From NCBI GenBank assembly GCA_944472135.2, contig OX235263.1, forward strand, positions 83,236,721 through 83,300,720: a stretch of 64,000 bases of DNA, written 5' to 3'. Source of the stretch: Trichobilharzia regenti. Lineage: Eukaryota; Platyhelminthes; Trematoda; Strigeidida; Schistosomatidae. The notes below the pieces were generated by a model. It ran no database searches, was not told where the DNA came from, and saw only the letters and a program-made list of their open reading frames with translations. Every line of letters starts with the position of its first letter. Within the stretch, counting starts at the first letter, position 1. This document shows, piece by piece, positions 1 to 13,355 of the stretch. The position numbers were made by a program, and so were the translations under genes.

Positions 1-11
1 CCAGTGGGTGC

Positions 12-60
12 GTACTGCCGATGATTCCCAAACTAGGATGAAACAGCAGCTGTCCAGTAC
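12..60 (+). ncRNA. Degenerate type I hammerhead ribozyme motif (one of 34 in the array)
   Basis: Recurs at 12+394n for n=0-33. Stem I is perfect: GTACTG (12-17) with CAGTAC (55-60). The core reads CCGATGA (18-24) where the consensus is CUGANGA, so U4 is replaced by C. Stem II (25-39) keeps TCC/GGA, but the closing 10.1-11.1 pair is T-T instead of G-C. GAA is at 40-42. Stem III is four pairs (43-46 with 50-53) with a CAG loop, ending in a GUC cleavage triplet at 52-54. Helices I and III and the cleavage site are intact, while the core and stem II closing pair are damaged in every copy. Copies n=18 and 27 also lose A9, and copies n=7, 26 and 31 lose A15.1. Cleavage is probably abolished or strongly reduced. 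Confidence 0.8.
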
Positions 61-340
61 TCCCTGGTTTTCAATGGTTCTCTAACTGATATCAATCCGT
101 GATCAACTCGTAAAACATAACTAATCCTTACAAACCAAACTATAGAAAGTTAATCTGATGCTCGCTAGTGACTTGCTACAGGTTGGAGTTTCCTGAGTTC
201 TAGTGAGAAGTCGTGACCAGTGAGGTCCAATTAGATGTCACGTGTGTGGATGGATGTCCCACCAAGGACAATGGTTGGGGTCGCGCTAAATCACGAATTG
301 GTAGAAGTTAGAATTCACGAGCCATTGAATCGGGTTCCAG

Positions 341-398
341 TGGCTGAATGGTATACGAGCTTGCCTTGTAACCGGAAGGTCCTGGGTTCGAAACCCAG
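341..398 (+). promoter_or_regulatory. tRNA-like internal Pol III promoter (A and B boxes) in each satellite unit
   Basis: One representative of 33 copies, at +394n. The A box at 341-351 reads TGGCTGAATGG and the B box at 385-395 is a perfect GGTTCGAAACC, 44 bp apart start to start. A 5-bp T-arm stem (382-386 with 394-398) encloses the loop TTCGAAA. The block also contains CTTGTAA, which would be a Thr(UGU) anticodon loop in a tRNA. There is no matching acceptor stem, so this is a tRNA-derived SINE head and not a tRNA gene. Whether Pol III uses it is inference. Confidence 0.75.
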
Positions 399-3300
399 TG
401 GGTGCGTACTGCCGATGATTCCCAAACTAGGATGAAACAGCAGCTGTCCAGTACTCCCTGGTTTTCAATGGTTCTCTAACTGATATCAATCCGTGATCAA
501 CTCGTAAAACATAACTAATCCTTACAAACCAAACTATAGAAAGTTAATCTGATGCTCGCTAGTGACTTGCTACAGGTTGGAGTTTCCTGAGTTCTAGTGA
601 GAAGTCGTGACCAGTGAGGTCCAATTAGATGTCACGTGTGTGGATGGATGTCCCACCAAGGACAATGGTTGGGGTCGCGCTAAATCACGAATTGGTAGAA
701 GTTAGAATTCACGAGCCATTGAATCGGGTTCCAGTGGCTGAATGGTATACGAGCTTGCCTTGTAACCGGAAGGTCCTGGGTTCGAAACCCAGTGGGTGCG
801 TACTGCCGATGATTCCCAAACTAGGATGAAACAGCAGCTGTCCAGTACTCCCTGGTTTTCAATGGTTCTCTAACTGATATCAATCCGTGATCAACTCGTA
901 AAACATAACTAATCCTTACAAACCAAACTATAGAAAGTTAATCTGATGCTCGCTAGTGACTTGCTACAGGTTGGAGTTTCCTGAGTTCTAGTGAGAAGTC
1001 GTGACCAGTGAGGTCCAATTAGATGTCACGTGTGTGGATGGATGTCCCACCAAGGACAATGGTTGGGGTCGCGCTAAATCACGAATTGGTAGAATTTAGA
1101 ATTCACGAGCCATTGAATCGGGTTCCAGTGGCTGAATGGTATACGAGCTTGCCTTGTAACCGGAAGGTCCTGGGTTCGAAACCCAGTGGGTGCGTACTGC
1201 CGATGATTCCCAAACTAGGATGAAACAGCAGCTGTCCAGTACTCCCTGGTTTTCAATGGTTCTCTAACTGATATCAATCCGTGATCAACTCGTAAAACAT
1301 AACTAATCCTTACAAACCAAACTATAGAAAGTTAATCTGATGCTCGCTAGTGACTTGCTACAGGTTGGAGTTTCCTGAGTTCTAGTGAGAAGTCGTGACC
1401 AGTGAGGTCCAATTAGATGTCACGTGTGTGGATGGATGTCCCACCAAGGACAATGGTTGGGGTCGCGCTAAATCACGAATTGGTAGAAGTTAGAATTCAC
1501 GAGCCATTGAATCGGGTTCCAGTGGCTGAATGGTATACGAGCTTGCCTTGTAACCGGAAGGTCCTGGGTTCGAAACCCAGTGGGTGCGTACTGCCGATGA
1601 TTCCCAAACTAGGATGAAACAGCAGCTGTCCAGTACTCCCTGGTTTTCAATGGTTCTCTAACTGATATCAATCCGTGATCAACTCGTAAAACATAACTAA
1701 TCCTTACAAACCAAACTATAGAAAGTTAATCTGATGCTCGCTAGTGACTTGCTACAGGTTGGAGTTTCCTGAGTTCTAGTGAGAAGTCGTGACCAGTGAG
1801 GTCCAATTAGATGTCACGTGTGTGGATGGATGTCCCACCAAGGACAATGGTTGGGGTCGCGCTAAATCACGAATTGGTAGAATTTAGAATTCACGAGCCA
1901 TTGAATCGGGTTCCAGTGGCTGAATGGTATACGAGCTTGCCTTGTAACCGGAAGGTCCTGGGTTCGAAACCCAGTGGGTGCGTACTGCCGATGATTCCCA
2001 AACTAGGATGAAACAGCAGCTGTCCAGTACTCCCTGGTTTTCAATGGTTCTCTAACTGATATCAATCCGTGATCAACTCGTAAAACATAACTAATCCTTA
2101 CAAACCAAACTATAGAAAGTTAATCTGATGCTCGCTAGTGACTTGCTACAGGTTGGAGTTTCCTGAGTTCTAGTGAGAAGTCGTGACCAGTGAGGTCCAA
2201 TTAGATGTCACGTGTGTGGATGGATGTCCCACCAAGGACAATGGTTGGGGTCGCGCTAAATCACGAATTGGTAGAAGTTAGAATTCACGAGCCATTGAAT
2301 CGGGTTCCAGTGGCTGAATGGTATACGAGCTTGCCTTGTAACCGGAAGGTCCTGGGTTCGAAACCCAGTGGGTGCGTACTGCCGATGATTCCCAAACTAG
2401 GATGAAACAGCAGCTGTCCAGTACTCCCTGGTTTTCAATGGTTCTCTAACTGATATCAATCCGTGATCAACTCGTAAAACATAACTAATCCTTACAAACC
2501 AAACTATAGAAAGTTAATCTGATGCTCGCTAGTGACTTGCTACAGGTTGGAGTTTCCTGAGTTCTAGTGAGAAGTCGTGACCAGTGAGGTCCAATTAGAT
2601 GTCACGTGTGTGGATGGATGTCCCACCAAGGACAATGGTTGGGGTCGCGCTAAATCACGAATTGGTAGAATTTAGAATTCACGAGCCATTGAATCGGGTT
2701 CCAGTGGCTGAATGGTATACGAGCTTGCCTTGTAACCGGAAGGTCCTGGGTTCGAAACCCAGTGGGTGCGTACTGCCGATGATTCCCAAACTAGGATGAA
2801 TCAGCAGCTGTCCAGTACTCCCTGGTTTTCAATGGTTCTCTAACTGATATCAATCCGTGATCAACTCGTAAAACATAACTAATCCTTACAAACCAAACTA
2901 TAGAAAGTTAATCTGATGCTCGCTAGTGACTTGCTACAGGTTGGAGTTTCCTGAGTTCTAGTGAGAAGTCGTGACCAGTGAGGTCCAATTAGATGTCACG
3001 TGTGTGGATGGATGTCCCACCAAGGACAATGGTTGGGGTCGCGCTAAATCACGAATTGGTAGAAGTTAGAATTCACGAGCCATTGAATCGGGTTCCAGTG
3101 GCTGAATGGTATACGAGCTTGCCTTGTAACCGGAAGGTCCTGGGTTCGAAACCCAGTGGGTGCGTACTGCCGATGATTCCCAAACTAGGATGAAACAGCA
3201 GCTGTCCAGTACTCCCTGGTTTTCAATGGTTCTCTAACTGATATCAATCCGTGATCAACTCGTAAAACATAACTAATCCTTACAAACCAAACTATAGAAA

Positions 3301-6300
3301 GTTAATCTGATGCTCGCTAGTGACTTGCTACAGGTTGGAGTTTCCTGAGTTCTAGTGAGAAGTCGTGACCAGTGAGGTCCAATTAGATGTCACGTGTGTG
3401 GATGGATGTCCCACCAAGGACAATGGTTGGGGTCGCGCTAAATCACGAATTGGTAGAAGTTAGAATTCACGAGCCATTGAATCGGGTTCCAGTGGCTGAA
3501 TGGTATACGAGCTTGCCTTGTAACCGGAAGGTCCTGGGTTCGAAACCCAGTGGGTGCGTACTGCCGATGATTCCCAAACTAGGATGAAACAGCAGCTGTC
3601 CAGTACTCCCTGGTTTTCAATGGTTCTCTAACTGATATCAATCCGTGATCAACTCGTAAAACATAACTAATCCTTACAAACCAAACTATAGAAAGTTAAT
3701 CTGATGCTCGCTAGTGACTTGCTACAGGTTGGAGTTTCCTGAGTTCTAGTGAGAAGTCGTGACCAGTGAGGTCCAATTAGATGTCACGTGTGTGGATGGA
3801 TGTCCCACCAAGGACAATGGTTGGGGTCGCGCTAAATCACGAATTGGTAGAATTTAGAATTCACGAGCCATTGAATCGGGTTCCAGTGGCTGAATGGTAT
3901 ACGAGCTTGCCTTGTAACCGGAAGGTCCTGGGTTCGAAACCCAGTGGGTGCGTACTGCCGATGATTCCCAAACTAGGATGAAACAGCAGCTGTCCAGTAC
4001 TCCCTGGTTTTCAATGGTTCTCTAACTGATATCAATCCGTGATCAACTCGTAAAACATAACTAATCCTTACAAACCAAACTATAGAAAGTTAATCTGATG
4101 CTCGCTAGTGACTTGCTACAGGTTGGAGTTTCCTGAGTTCTAGTGAGAAGTCGTGACCAGTGAGGTCCAATTAGATGTCACGTGTGTGGATGGATGTCCC
4201 ACCAAGGACAATGGTTGGGGTCGCGCTAAATCACGAATTGGTAGAAGTTAGAATTCACGAGCCATTGAATCGGGTTCCAGTGGCTGAATGGTATACGAGC
4301 TTGCCTTGTAACCGGAAGGTCCTGGGTTCGAAACCCAGTGGGTGCGTACTGCCGATGATTCCCAAACTAGGATGAAACAGCAGCTGTCCAGTACTCCCTG
4401 GTTTTCAATGGTTCTCTAACTGATATCAATCCGTGATCAACTCGTAAAACATAACTAATCCTTACAAACCAAACTATAGAAAGTTAATCTGATGCTCGCT
4501 AGTGACTTGCTACAGGTTGGAGTTTCCTGAGTTCTAGTGAGAAGTCGTGACCAGTGAGGTCCAATTAGATGTCACGTGTGTGGATGGATGTCCCACCAAG
4601 GACAATGGTTGGGGTCGCGCTAAATCACGAATTGGTAGAAGTTAGAATTCACGAGCCATTGAATCGGGTTCCAGTGGCTGAATGGTATACGAGCTTGCCT
4701 TGTAACCGGAAGGTCCTGGGTTCGAAACCCAGTGGGTGCGTACTGCCGATGATTCCCAAACTAGGATGAAACAGCAGCTGTCCAGTACTCCCTGGTTTTC
4801 AATGGTTCTCTAACTGATATCAATCCGTGATCAACTCGTAAAACATAACTAATCCTTACAAACCAAACTATAGAAAGTTAATCTGATGCTCGCTAGTGAC
4901 TTGCTACAGGTTGGAGTTTCCTGAGTTCTAGTGAGAAGTCGTGACCAGTGAGGTCCAATTAGATGTCACGTGTGTGGATGGATGTCCCACCAAGGACAAT
5001 GGTTGGGGTCGCGCTAAATCACGAATTGGTAGAAGTTAGAATTCACGAGCCATTGAATCGGGTTCCAGTGGCTGAATGGTATACGAGCTTGCCTTGTAAC
5101 CGGAAGGTCCTGGGTTCGAAACCCAGTGGGTGCGTACTGCCGATGATTCCCAAACTAGGATGAAACAGCAGCTGTCCAGTACTCCCTGGTTTTCAATGGT
5201 TCTCTAACTGATATCAATCCGTGATCAACTCGTAAAACATAACTAATCCTTACAAACCAAACTATAGAAAGTTAATCTGATGCTCGCTAGTGACTTGCTA
5301 CAGGTTGGAGTTTCCTGAGTTCTAGTGAGAAGTCGTGACCAGTGAGGTCCAATTAGATGTCACGTGTGTGGATGGATGTCCCACCAAGGACAATGGTTGG
5401 GGTCGCGCTAAATCACGAATTGGTAGAAGTTAGAATTCACGAGCCATTGAATCGGGTTCCAGTGGCTGAATGGTATACGAGCTTGCCTTGTAACCGGAAG
5501 GTCCTGGGTTCGAAACCCAGTGGGTGCGTACTGCCGATGATTCCCAAACTAGGATGAAACAGCAGCTGTCCAGTACTCCCTGGTTTTCAATGGTTCTCTA
5601 ACTGATATCAATCCGTGATCAACTCGTAAAACATAACTAATCCTTACAAACCAAACTATAGAAAGTTAATCTGATGCTCGCTAGTGACTTGCTACAGGTT
5701 GGAGTTTCCTGAGTTCTAGTGAGAAGTCGTGACCAGTGAGGTCCAATTAGATGTCACGTGTGTGGATGGATGTCCCACCAAGGACAATGGTTGGGGTCGC
5801 GCTAAATCACGAATTGGTAGAAGTTAGAATTCACGAGCCATTGAATCGGGTTCCAGTGGCTGAATGGTATACGAGCTTGCCTTGTAACCGGAAGGTCCTG
5901 GGTTCGAAACCCAGTGGGTGCGTACTGCCGATGATTCCCAAACTAGGATGAAACAGCAGCTGTCCAGTACTCCCTGGTTTTCAATGGTTCTCTAACTGAT
6001 ATCAATCCGTGATCAACTCGTAAAACATAACTAATCCTTACAAACCAAACTATAGAAAGTTAATCTGATGCTCGCTAGTGACTTGCTACAGGTTGGAGTT
6101 TCCTGAGTTCTAGTGAGAAGTCGTGACCAGTGAGGTCCAATTAGATGTCACGTGTGTGGATGGATGTCCCACCAAGGACAATGGTTGGGGTCGCGCTAAA
6201 TCACGAATTGGTAGAAGTTAGAATTCACGAGCCATTGAATCGGGTTCCAGTGGCTGAATGGTATACGAGCTTGCCTTGTAACCGGAAGGTCCTGGGTTCG

Positions 6301-9300
6301 AAACCCAGTGGGTGCGTACTGCCGATGATTCCCAAACTAGGATGAAACAGCAGCTGTCCAGTACTCCCTGGTTTTCAATGGTTCTCTAACTGATATCAAT
6401 CCGTGATCAACTCGTAAAACATAACTAATCCTTACAAACCAAACTATAGAAAGTTAATCTGATGCTCGCTAGTGACTTGCTACAGGTTGGAGTTTCCTGA
6501 GTTCTAGTGAGAAGTCGTGACCAGTGAGGTCCAATTAGATGTCACGTGTGTGGATGGATGTCCCACCAAGGACAATGGTTGGGGTCGCGCTAAATCACGA
6601 ATTGGTAGAAGTTAGAATTCACGAGCCATTGAATCGGGTTCCAGTGGCTGAATGGTATACGAGCTTGCCTTGTAACCGGAAGGTCCTGGGTTCGAAACCC
6701 AGTGGGTGCGTACTGCCGATGATTCCCAAACTAGGATGAAACAGCAGCTGTCCAGTACTCCCTGGTTTTCAATGGTTCTCTAACTGATATCAATCCGTGA
6801 TCAACTCGTAAAACATAACTAATCCTTACAAACCAAACTATAGAAAGTTAATCTGATGCTCGCTAGTGACTTGCTACAGGTTGGAGTTTCCTGAGTTCTA
6901 GTGAGAAGTCGTGACCAGTGAGGTCCAATTAGATGTCACGTGTGTGGATGGATGTCCCACCAAGGACAATGGTTGGGGTCGCGCTAAATCACGAATTGGT
7001 AGAAGTTAGAATTCACGAGCCATTGAATCGGGTTCCAGTGGCTGAATGGTATACGAGCTTGCCTTGTAACCGGAAGGTCCTGGGTTCGAAACCCAGTGGG
7101 TGCGTACTGCCGATGTTTCCCAAACTAGGATGAAACAGCAGCTGTCCAGTACTCCCTGGTTTTCAATGGTTCTCTAACTGATATCAATCCGTGATCAACT
7201 CGTAAAACATAACTAATCCTTACAAACCAAACTATAGAAAGTTAATCTGATGCTCGCTAGTGACTTGCTACAGGTTGGAGTTTCCTGAGTTCTAGTGAGA
7301 AGTCGTGACCAGTGAGGTCCAATTAGATATCACGTGTGTGGATGGATGTCCCACCAAGGACAATGGTTGGGGTCGCGCTAAATCACGAATTGGTAGAAGT
7401 TAGAATTCACGAGCCATTGAATCGGGTTCCAGTGGCTGAATGGTATACGAGCTTGCCTTGTAACCGGAAGGTCCTGGGTTCGAAACCCAGTGGGTGCGTA
7501 CTGCCGATGATTCCCAAACTAGGATGAAACAGCAGCTGTCCAGTACTCCCTGGTTTTCAATGGTTCTCTAACTGATATCAATCCGTGATCAACTCGTAAA
7601 ACATAACTAATCCTTACAAACCAAACTATAGAAAGTTAATCTGATGCTCGCTAGTGACTTGCTACAGGTTGGAGTTTCCTGAGTTCTAGTGAGAAGTCGT
7701 GACCAGTGAGGTCCAATTAGATGTCACGTGTGTGGATGGATGCCCCACCAAGGACAATGGTTGGGGTCGCGCTAAATCACGAATTGGTAGAATTTAGAAT
7801 TCACGAGCCATTGAATCGGGTTCCAGTGGCTGAATGGTATACGAGCTTGCCTTGTAACCGGAAGGTCCTGGGTTCGAAACCCAGTGGGTGCGTACTGCCG
7901 ATGATTCCCAAACTAGGATGAAACAGCAGCTGTCCAGTACTCCCTGGTTTTCAATGGTTCTCTAACTGATATCAATCCGTGATCAACTCGTAAAACATAA
8001 CTAATCCTTACAAACCAAACTATAGAAAGTTAATCTGATGCTCGCTAGTGACTTGCTACAGGTTGGAGTTTCCTGAGTTCTAGTGAGAAGTCGTGACCAG
8101 TGAGGTCCAATTAGATGTCACGTGTGTGGATGGATGTCCCACCAAGGACAATGGTTGGGGTCGCGCTAAATCACGAATTGGTAGAAGTTAGAATTCACGA
8201 GCCATTGAATCGGGTTCCAGTGGCTGAATGGTATACGAGCTTGCCTTGTAACCGGAAGGTCCTGGGTTCGAAACCCAGTGGGTGCGTACTGCCGATGATT
8301 CCCAAACTAGGATGAAACAGCAGCTGTCCAGTACTCCCTGGTTTTCAATGGTTCTCTAACTGATATCAATCCGTGATCAACTCGTAAAACATAACTAATC
8401 CTTACAAACCAAACTATAGAAAGTTAATCTGATGCTCGCTAGTGACTTGCTACAGGTTGGAGTTTCCTGAGTTCTAGTGAGAAGTCGTGACCAGTGAGGT
8501 CCAATTAGATGTCACGTGTGTGGATGGATGTCCCACCAAGGACAATGGTTGGGGTCGCGCTAAATCACGAATTGGTAGAAGTTAGAATTCACGAGCCATT
8601 GAATCGGGTTCCAGTGGCTGAATGGTATACGAGCTTGCCTTGTAACCGGAAGGTCCTGGGTTCGAAACCCAGTGGGTGCGTACTGCCGATGATTCCCAAA
8701 CTAGGATGAAACAGCAGCTGTCCAGTACTCCCTGGTTTTCAATGGTTCTCTAACTGATATCAATCCGTGATCAACTCGTAAAACATAACTAATCCTTACA
8801 AACCAAACTATAGAAAGTTAATCTGATGCTCGCTAGTGACTTGCTACAGGTTGGAGTTTCCTGAGTTCTAGTGAGAAGTCGTGACCAGTGAGGTCCAATT
8901 AGATGTCACGTGTGTGGATGGATGTCCCACCAAGGACAATGGTTGGGGTCGCGCTAAATCACGAATTGGTAGAAGTTAGAATTCACGAGCCATTGAATCG
9001 GGTTCCAGTGGCTGAATGGTATACGAGCTTGCCTTGTAACCGGAAGGTCCTGGGTTCGAAACCCAGTGGGTGCGTACTGCCGATGATTCCCAAACTAGGA
9101 TGAAACAGCAGCTGTCCAGTACTCCCTGGTTTTCAATGGTTCTCTAACTGATATCAATCCGTGATCAACTCGTAAAACATAACTAATCCTTACAAACCAA
9201 ACTATAGAAAGTTAATCTGATGCTCGCTAGTGACTTGCTACAGGTTGGAGTTTCCTGAGTTCTAGTGAGAAGTCGTGACCAGTGAGGTCCAATTAGATGT

Positions 9301-12300
9301 CACGTGTGTGGATGGATGTCCCACCAAGGACAATGGTTGGGGTCGCGCTAAATCACGAATTGGTAGAAGTTAGAATTCACGAGCCATTGAATCGGGTTCC
9401 AGTGGCTGAATGGTATACGAGCTTGCCTTGTAACCGGAAGGTCCTGGGTTCGAAACCCAGTGGGTGCGTACTGCCGATGATTCCCAAACTAGGATGAAAC
9501 AGCAGCTGTCCAGTACTCCCTGGTTTTCAATGGTTCTCTAACTGATATCAATCCGTGATCAACTCGTAAAACATAACTAATCCTTACAAACCAAACTATA
9601 GAAAGTTAATCTGATGCTCGCTAGTGACTTGCTACAGGTTGGAGTTTCCTGAGTTCTAGTGAGAAGTCGTGACCAGTGAGGTCCAATTAGATGTCACGTG
9701 TGTGGATGGATGTCCCACCAAGGACAATGGTTGGGGTCGCGCTAAATCACGAATTGGTAGAAGTTAGAATTCACGAGCCATTGAATCGGGTTCCAGTGGC
9801 TGAATGGTATACGAGCTTGCCTTGTAACCGGAAGGTCCTGGGTTCGAAACCCAGTGGGTGCGTACTGCCGATGATTCCCAAACTAGGATGAAACAGCAGC
9901 TGTCCAGTACTCCCTGGTTTTCAATGGTTCTCTAACTGATATCAATCCGTGATCAACTCGTAAAACATAACTAATCCTTACAAACCAAACTATAGAAAGT
10001 TAATCTGATGCTCGCTAGTGACTTGCTACAGGTTGGAGTTTCCTGAGTTCTAGTGAGAAGTCGTGACCAGTGAGGTCCAATTAGATGTCACGTGTGTGGA
10101 TGGATGTCCCACCAAGGACAATGGTTGGGGTCGCGCTAAATCACGAATTGGTAGAAGTTAGAATTCACGAGCCATTGAATCGGGTTCCAGTGGCTGAATG
10201 GTATACGAGCTTGCCTTGTAACCGGAAGGTCCTGGGTTCGAAACCCAGTGGGTGCGTACTGCCGATGATTCCCAAACTAGGATGAATCAGCAGCTGTCCA
10301 GTACTCCCTGGTTTTCAATGGTTCTCTAACTGATATCAATCCGTGATCAACTCGTAAAACATAACTAATCCTTACAAACCAAACTATAGAAAGTTAATCT
10401 GATGCTCGCTAGTGACTTGCTACAGGTTGGAGTTTCCTGAGTTCTAGTGAGAAGTCGTGACCAGTGAGGTCCAATTAGATGTCACGTGTGTGGATGGATG
10501 TCCCACCAAGGACAATGGTTGGGGTCGCGCTAAATCACGAATTGGTAGAAGTTAGAATTCACGAGCCATTGAATCGGGTTCCAGTGGCTGAATGGTATAC
10601 GAGCTTGCCTTGTAACCGGAAGGTCCTGGGTTCGAAACCCAGTGGGTGCGTACTGCCGATGTTTCCCAAACTAGGATGAAACAGCAGCTGTCCAGTACTC
10701 CCTGGTTTTCAATGGTTCTCTAACTGATATCAATCCGTGATCAACTCGTAAAACATAACTAATCCTTACAAACCAAACTATAGAAAGTTAATCTGATGCT
10801 CGCTAGTGACTTGCTACAGGTTGGAGTTTCCTGAGTTCTAGTGAGAAGTCGTGACCAGTGAGGTCCAATTAGATGTCACGTGTGTGGATGGATGTCCCAC
10901 CAAGGACAATGGTTGGGGTCGCGCTAAATCACGAATTGGTAGAAGTTAGAATTCACGAGCCATTGAATCGGGTTCCAGTGGCTGAATGGTATACGAGCTT
11001 GCCTTGTAACCGGAAGGTCCTGGGTTCGAAACCCAGTGGGTGCGTACTGCCGATGATTCCCAAACTAGGATGAAACAGCAGCTGTCCAGTACTCCCTGGT
11101 TTTCAATGGTTCTCTAACTGATATCAATCCGTGATCAACTCGTAAAACATAACTAATCCTTACAAACCAAACTATAGAAAGTTAATCTGATGCTCGCTAG
11201 TGACTTGCTACAGGTTGGAGTTTCCTGAGTTCTAGTGAGAAGTCGTGACCAGTGAGGTCCAATTAGATGTCACGTGTGTGGATGGATGTCCCACCAAGGA
11301 CAATGGTTGGGGTCGCGCTAAATCACGAATTGGTAGAAGTTAGAATTCACGAGCCATTGAATCGGGTTCCAGTGGCTGAATGGTATACGAGCTTGCCTTG
11401 TAACCGGAAGGTCCTGGGTTCGAAACCCAGTGGGTGCGTACTGCCGATGATTCCCAAACTAGGATGAAACAGCAGCTGTCCAGTACTCCCTGGTTTTCAA
11501 TGGTTCTCTAACTGATATCAATCCGTGATCAACTCGTAGAACATAACTAATCCTTACAAACCAAACTATAGAAAGTTAATCTGATGCTCGCTAGTGACTT
11601 GCTACAGGTTGGAGTTTCCTGAGTTCTAGTGAGAAGTCGTGACCAGTGAGGTCCAATTAGATGTCACGTGTGTGGATGGATGTCCCACCAAGGACAATGG
11701 TTGGGGTCGCGCTAAATCACGAATTGGTAGAAGTTAGAATTCACGAGCCATTGAATCGGGTTCCAGTGGCTGAATGGTATACGAGCTTGCCTTGTAACCG
11801 GAAGGTCCTGGGTTCGAAACCCAGTGGGTGCGTACTGCCGATGATTCCCAAACTAGGATGAAACAGCAGCTGTCCAGTACTCCCTGGTTTTCAATGGTTC
11901 TCTAACTGATATCAATCCGTGATCAACTCGTAAAACATAACTAATCCTTACAAACCAAACTATAGAAAGTTAATCTGATGCTCGCTAGTGACTTGCTACA
12001 GGTTGGAGTTTCCTGAGTTCTAGTGAGAAGTCGTGACCAGTGAGGTCCAATTAGATGTCACGTGTGTGGATGGATGTCCCACCAAGGACAATGGTTGGGG
12101 TCGCGCTAAATCACGAATTGGTAGAAGTTAGAATTCACGAGCCATTGAATCGGGTTCCAGTGGCTGAATGGTATACGAGCTTGCCTTGTAACCGGAAGGT
12201 CCTGGGTTCGAAACCCAGTGGGTGCGTACTGCCGATGATTCCCAAACTAGGATGAATCAGCAGCTGTCCAGTACTCCCTGGTTTTCAATGGTTCTCTAAC

Positions 12301-13145
12301 TGATATCAATCCGTGATCAACTCGTAAAACATAACTAATCCTTACAAACCAAACTATAGAAAGTTAATCTGATGCTCGCTAGTGACTTGCTACAGGTTGG
12401 AGTTTCCTGAGTTCTAGTGAGAAGTCGTGACCAGTGAGGTCCAATTAGATGTCACGTGTGTGGATGGATGTCCCACCAAGGACAATGGTTGGGGTCGCGC
12501 TAAATCACGAATTGGTAGAAGTTAGAATTCACGAGCCATTGAATCGGGTTCCAGTGGCTGAATGGTATACGAGCTTGCCTTGTAACCGGAAGGTCCTGGG
12601 TTCGAAACCCAGTGGGTGCGTACTGCCGATGATTCCCAAACTAGGATGAAACAGCAGCTGTCCAGTACTCCCTGGTTTTCAATGGTTCTCTAACTGATAT
12701 CAATCCGTGATCAACTCGTAAAACATAACTAATCCTTACAAACCAAACTATAGAAAGTTAATCTGATGCTCGCTAGTGACTTGCTACAGGTTGGAGTTTC
12801 CTGAGTTCTAGTGAGAAGTCGTGACCAGTGAGGTCCAATTAGATGTCACGTGTGTGGATGGATGTCCCACCAAGGACAATGGTTGGGGTCGCGCTAAATC
12901 ACGAATTGGTAGAAGTTAGAATTCACGAGCCATTGAATCGGGTTCCAGTGGCTGAATGGTATACGAGCTTGCCTTGTAACCGGAAGGTCCTGGGTTCGAA
13001 ACCCAGTGGGTGCGTACTGCCGATGATTCCCAAACTAGGATGAAACAGCAGCTGTCCAGTACTCCCTGGTTTTCAATGGTTCTCTAACTGATATCAATCC
13101 GTGATCAACTCGTAAAACATAACTAATCCTTACAAACCAAACTAT

Positions 13146-13306
13146 GGAAAATATATTTGTGTTACAATAAAATATTCTCGAATGGCCTAACAGTGTTTTG
13201 GTTTTCGCATCCGTTATGTTTAAGCGTTTTTGAGAAACTTCAAGGAACAGCGTGGGCCGGGCGTAGAAAGAGCTGGGCATTAAACTTTTATGATACGTGG
13301 CTGACA
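13146..13306 (+). mobile_element. 3' part of a BEL/Pao LTR abutting the satellite
   Basis: This segment matches the last ~150 bp of the LTR-like end at 23450-23613, including the polyadenylation signal in ttacaataaa, the phrase around gagctgggcatta and the terminal CTGACA. The upstream LTR part is missing because satellite sequence begins at about 13145-13150. It ends in CA and is followed by a ~120-bp leader and then gag, so it is best read as the truncated 5' LTR of the plus-strand BEL/Pao element. Confidence 0.65.
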
Positions 13307-13355
13307 GTTTCTGATGGTAGAAACAGATTCTCGCGGAGTGAATCAGTTGGTGAAA

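Larger units (their letters stand above)
1..13145 (+). repeat. 394-bp satellite array, 33.4 head-to-tail copies
   Basis: An identical block recurs every 394 bp without any indel from the window start, so the array continues upstream. It stops inside a unit at about 13145-13150, where an LTR fragment begins. Copies differ by only a few substitutions: G/T at 307+394n (T at 1095, 1883, 2671, 3853, 7793), A/T at 24+394n (7116, 10662) and at 43+394n (2801, 10287, 12257), plus singletons near 7329, 7743 and 11539. Each unit holds a tRNA-like region followed by a hammerhead-like motif and a tail that resembles the SINE copies at 37918 and 53560. This is the layout of the schistosome SMα SINE/satellite family, so I infer a tandemly amplified SMα derivative. 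The recurring 66-codon ORF is a by-product of the repeat, not a gene. Confidence 0.97.

Noticed and set aside
235..13043. A 66-codon ORF repeated 33 times in the satellite
   Set aside because: It spans the tRNA-like block and hammerhead of the repeat unit, lacks protein features, and recurs only because the DNA repeats. One copy has even lost the start codon (near 7329) without other change.
1..13145. CRISPR array
   Set aside because: The repeated unit is 394 bp with no variable spacers; the genome context is eukaryotic.
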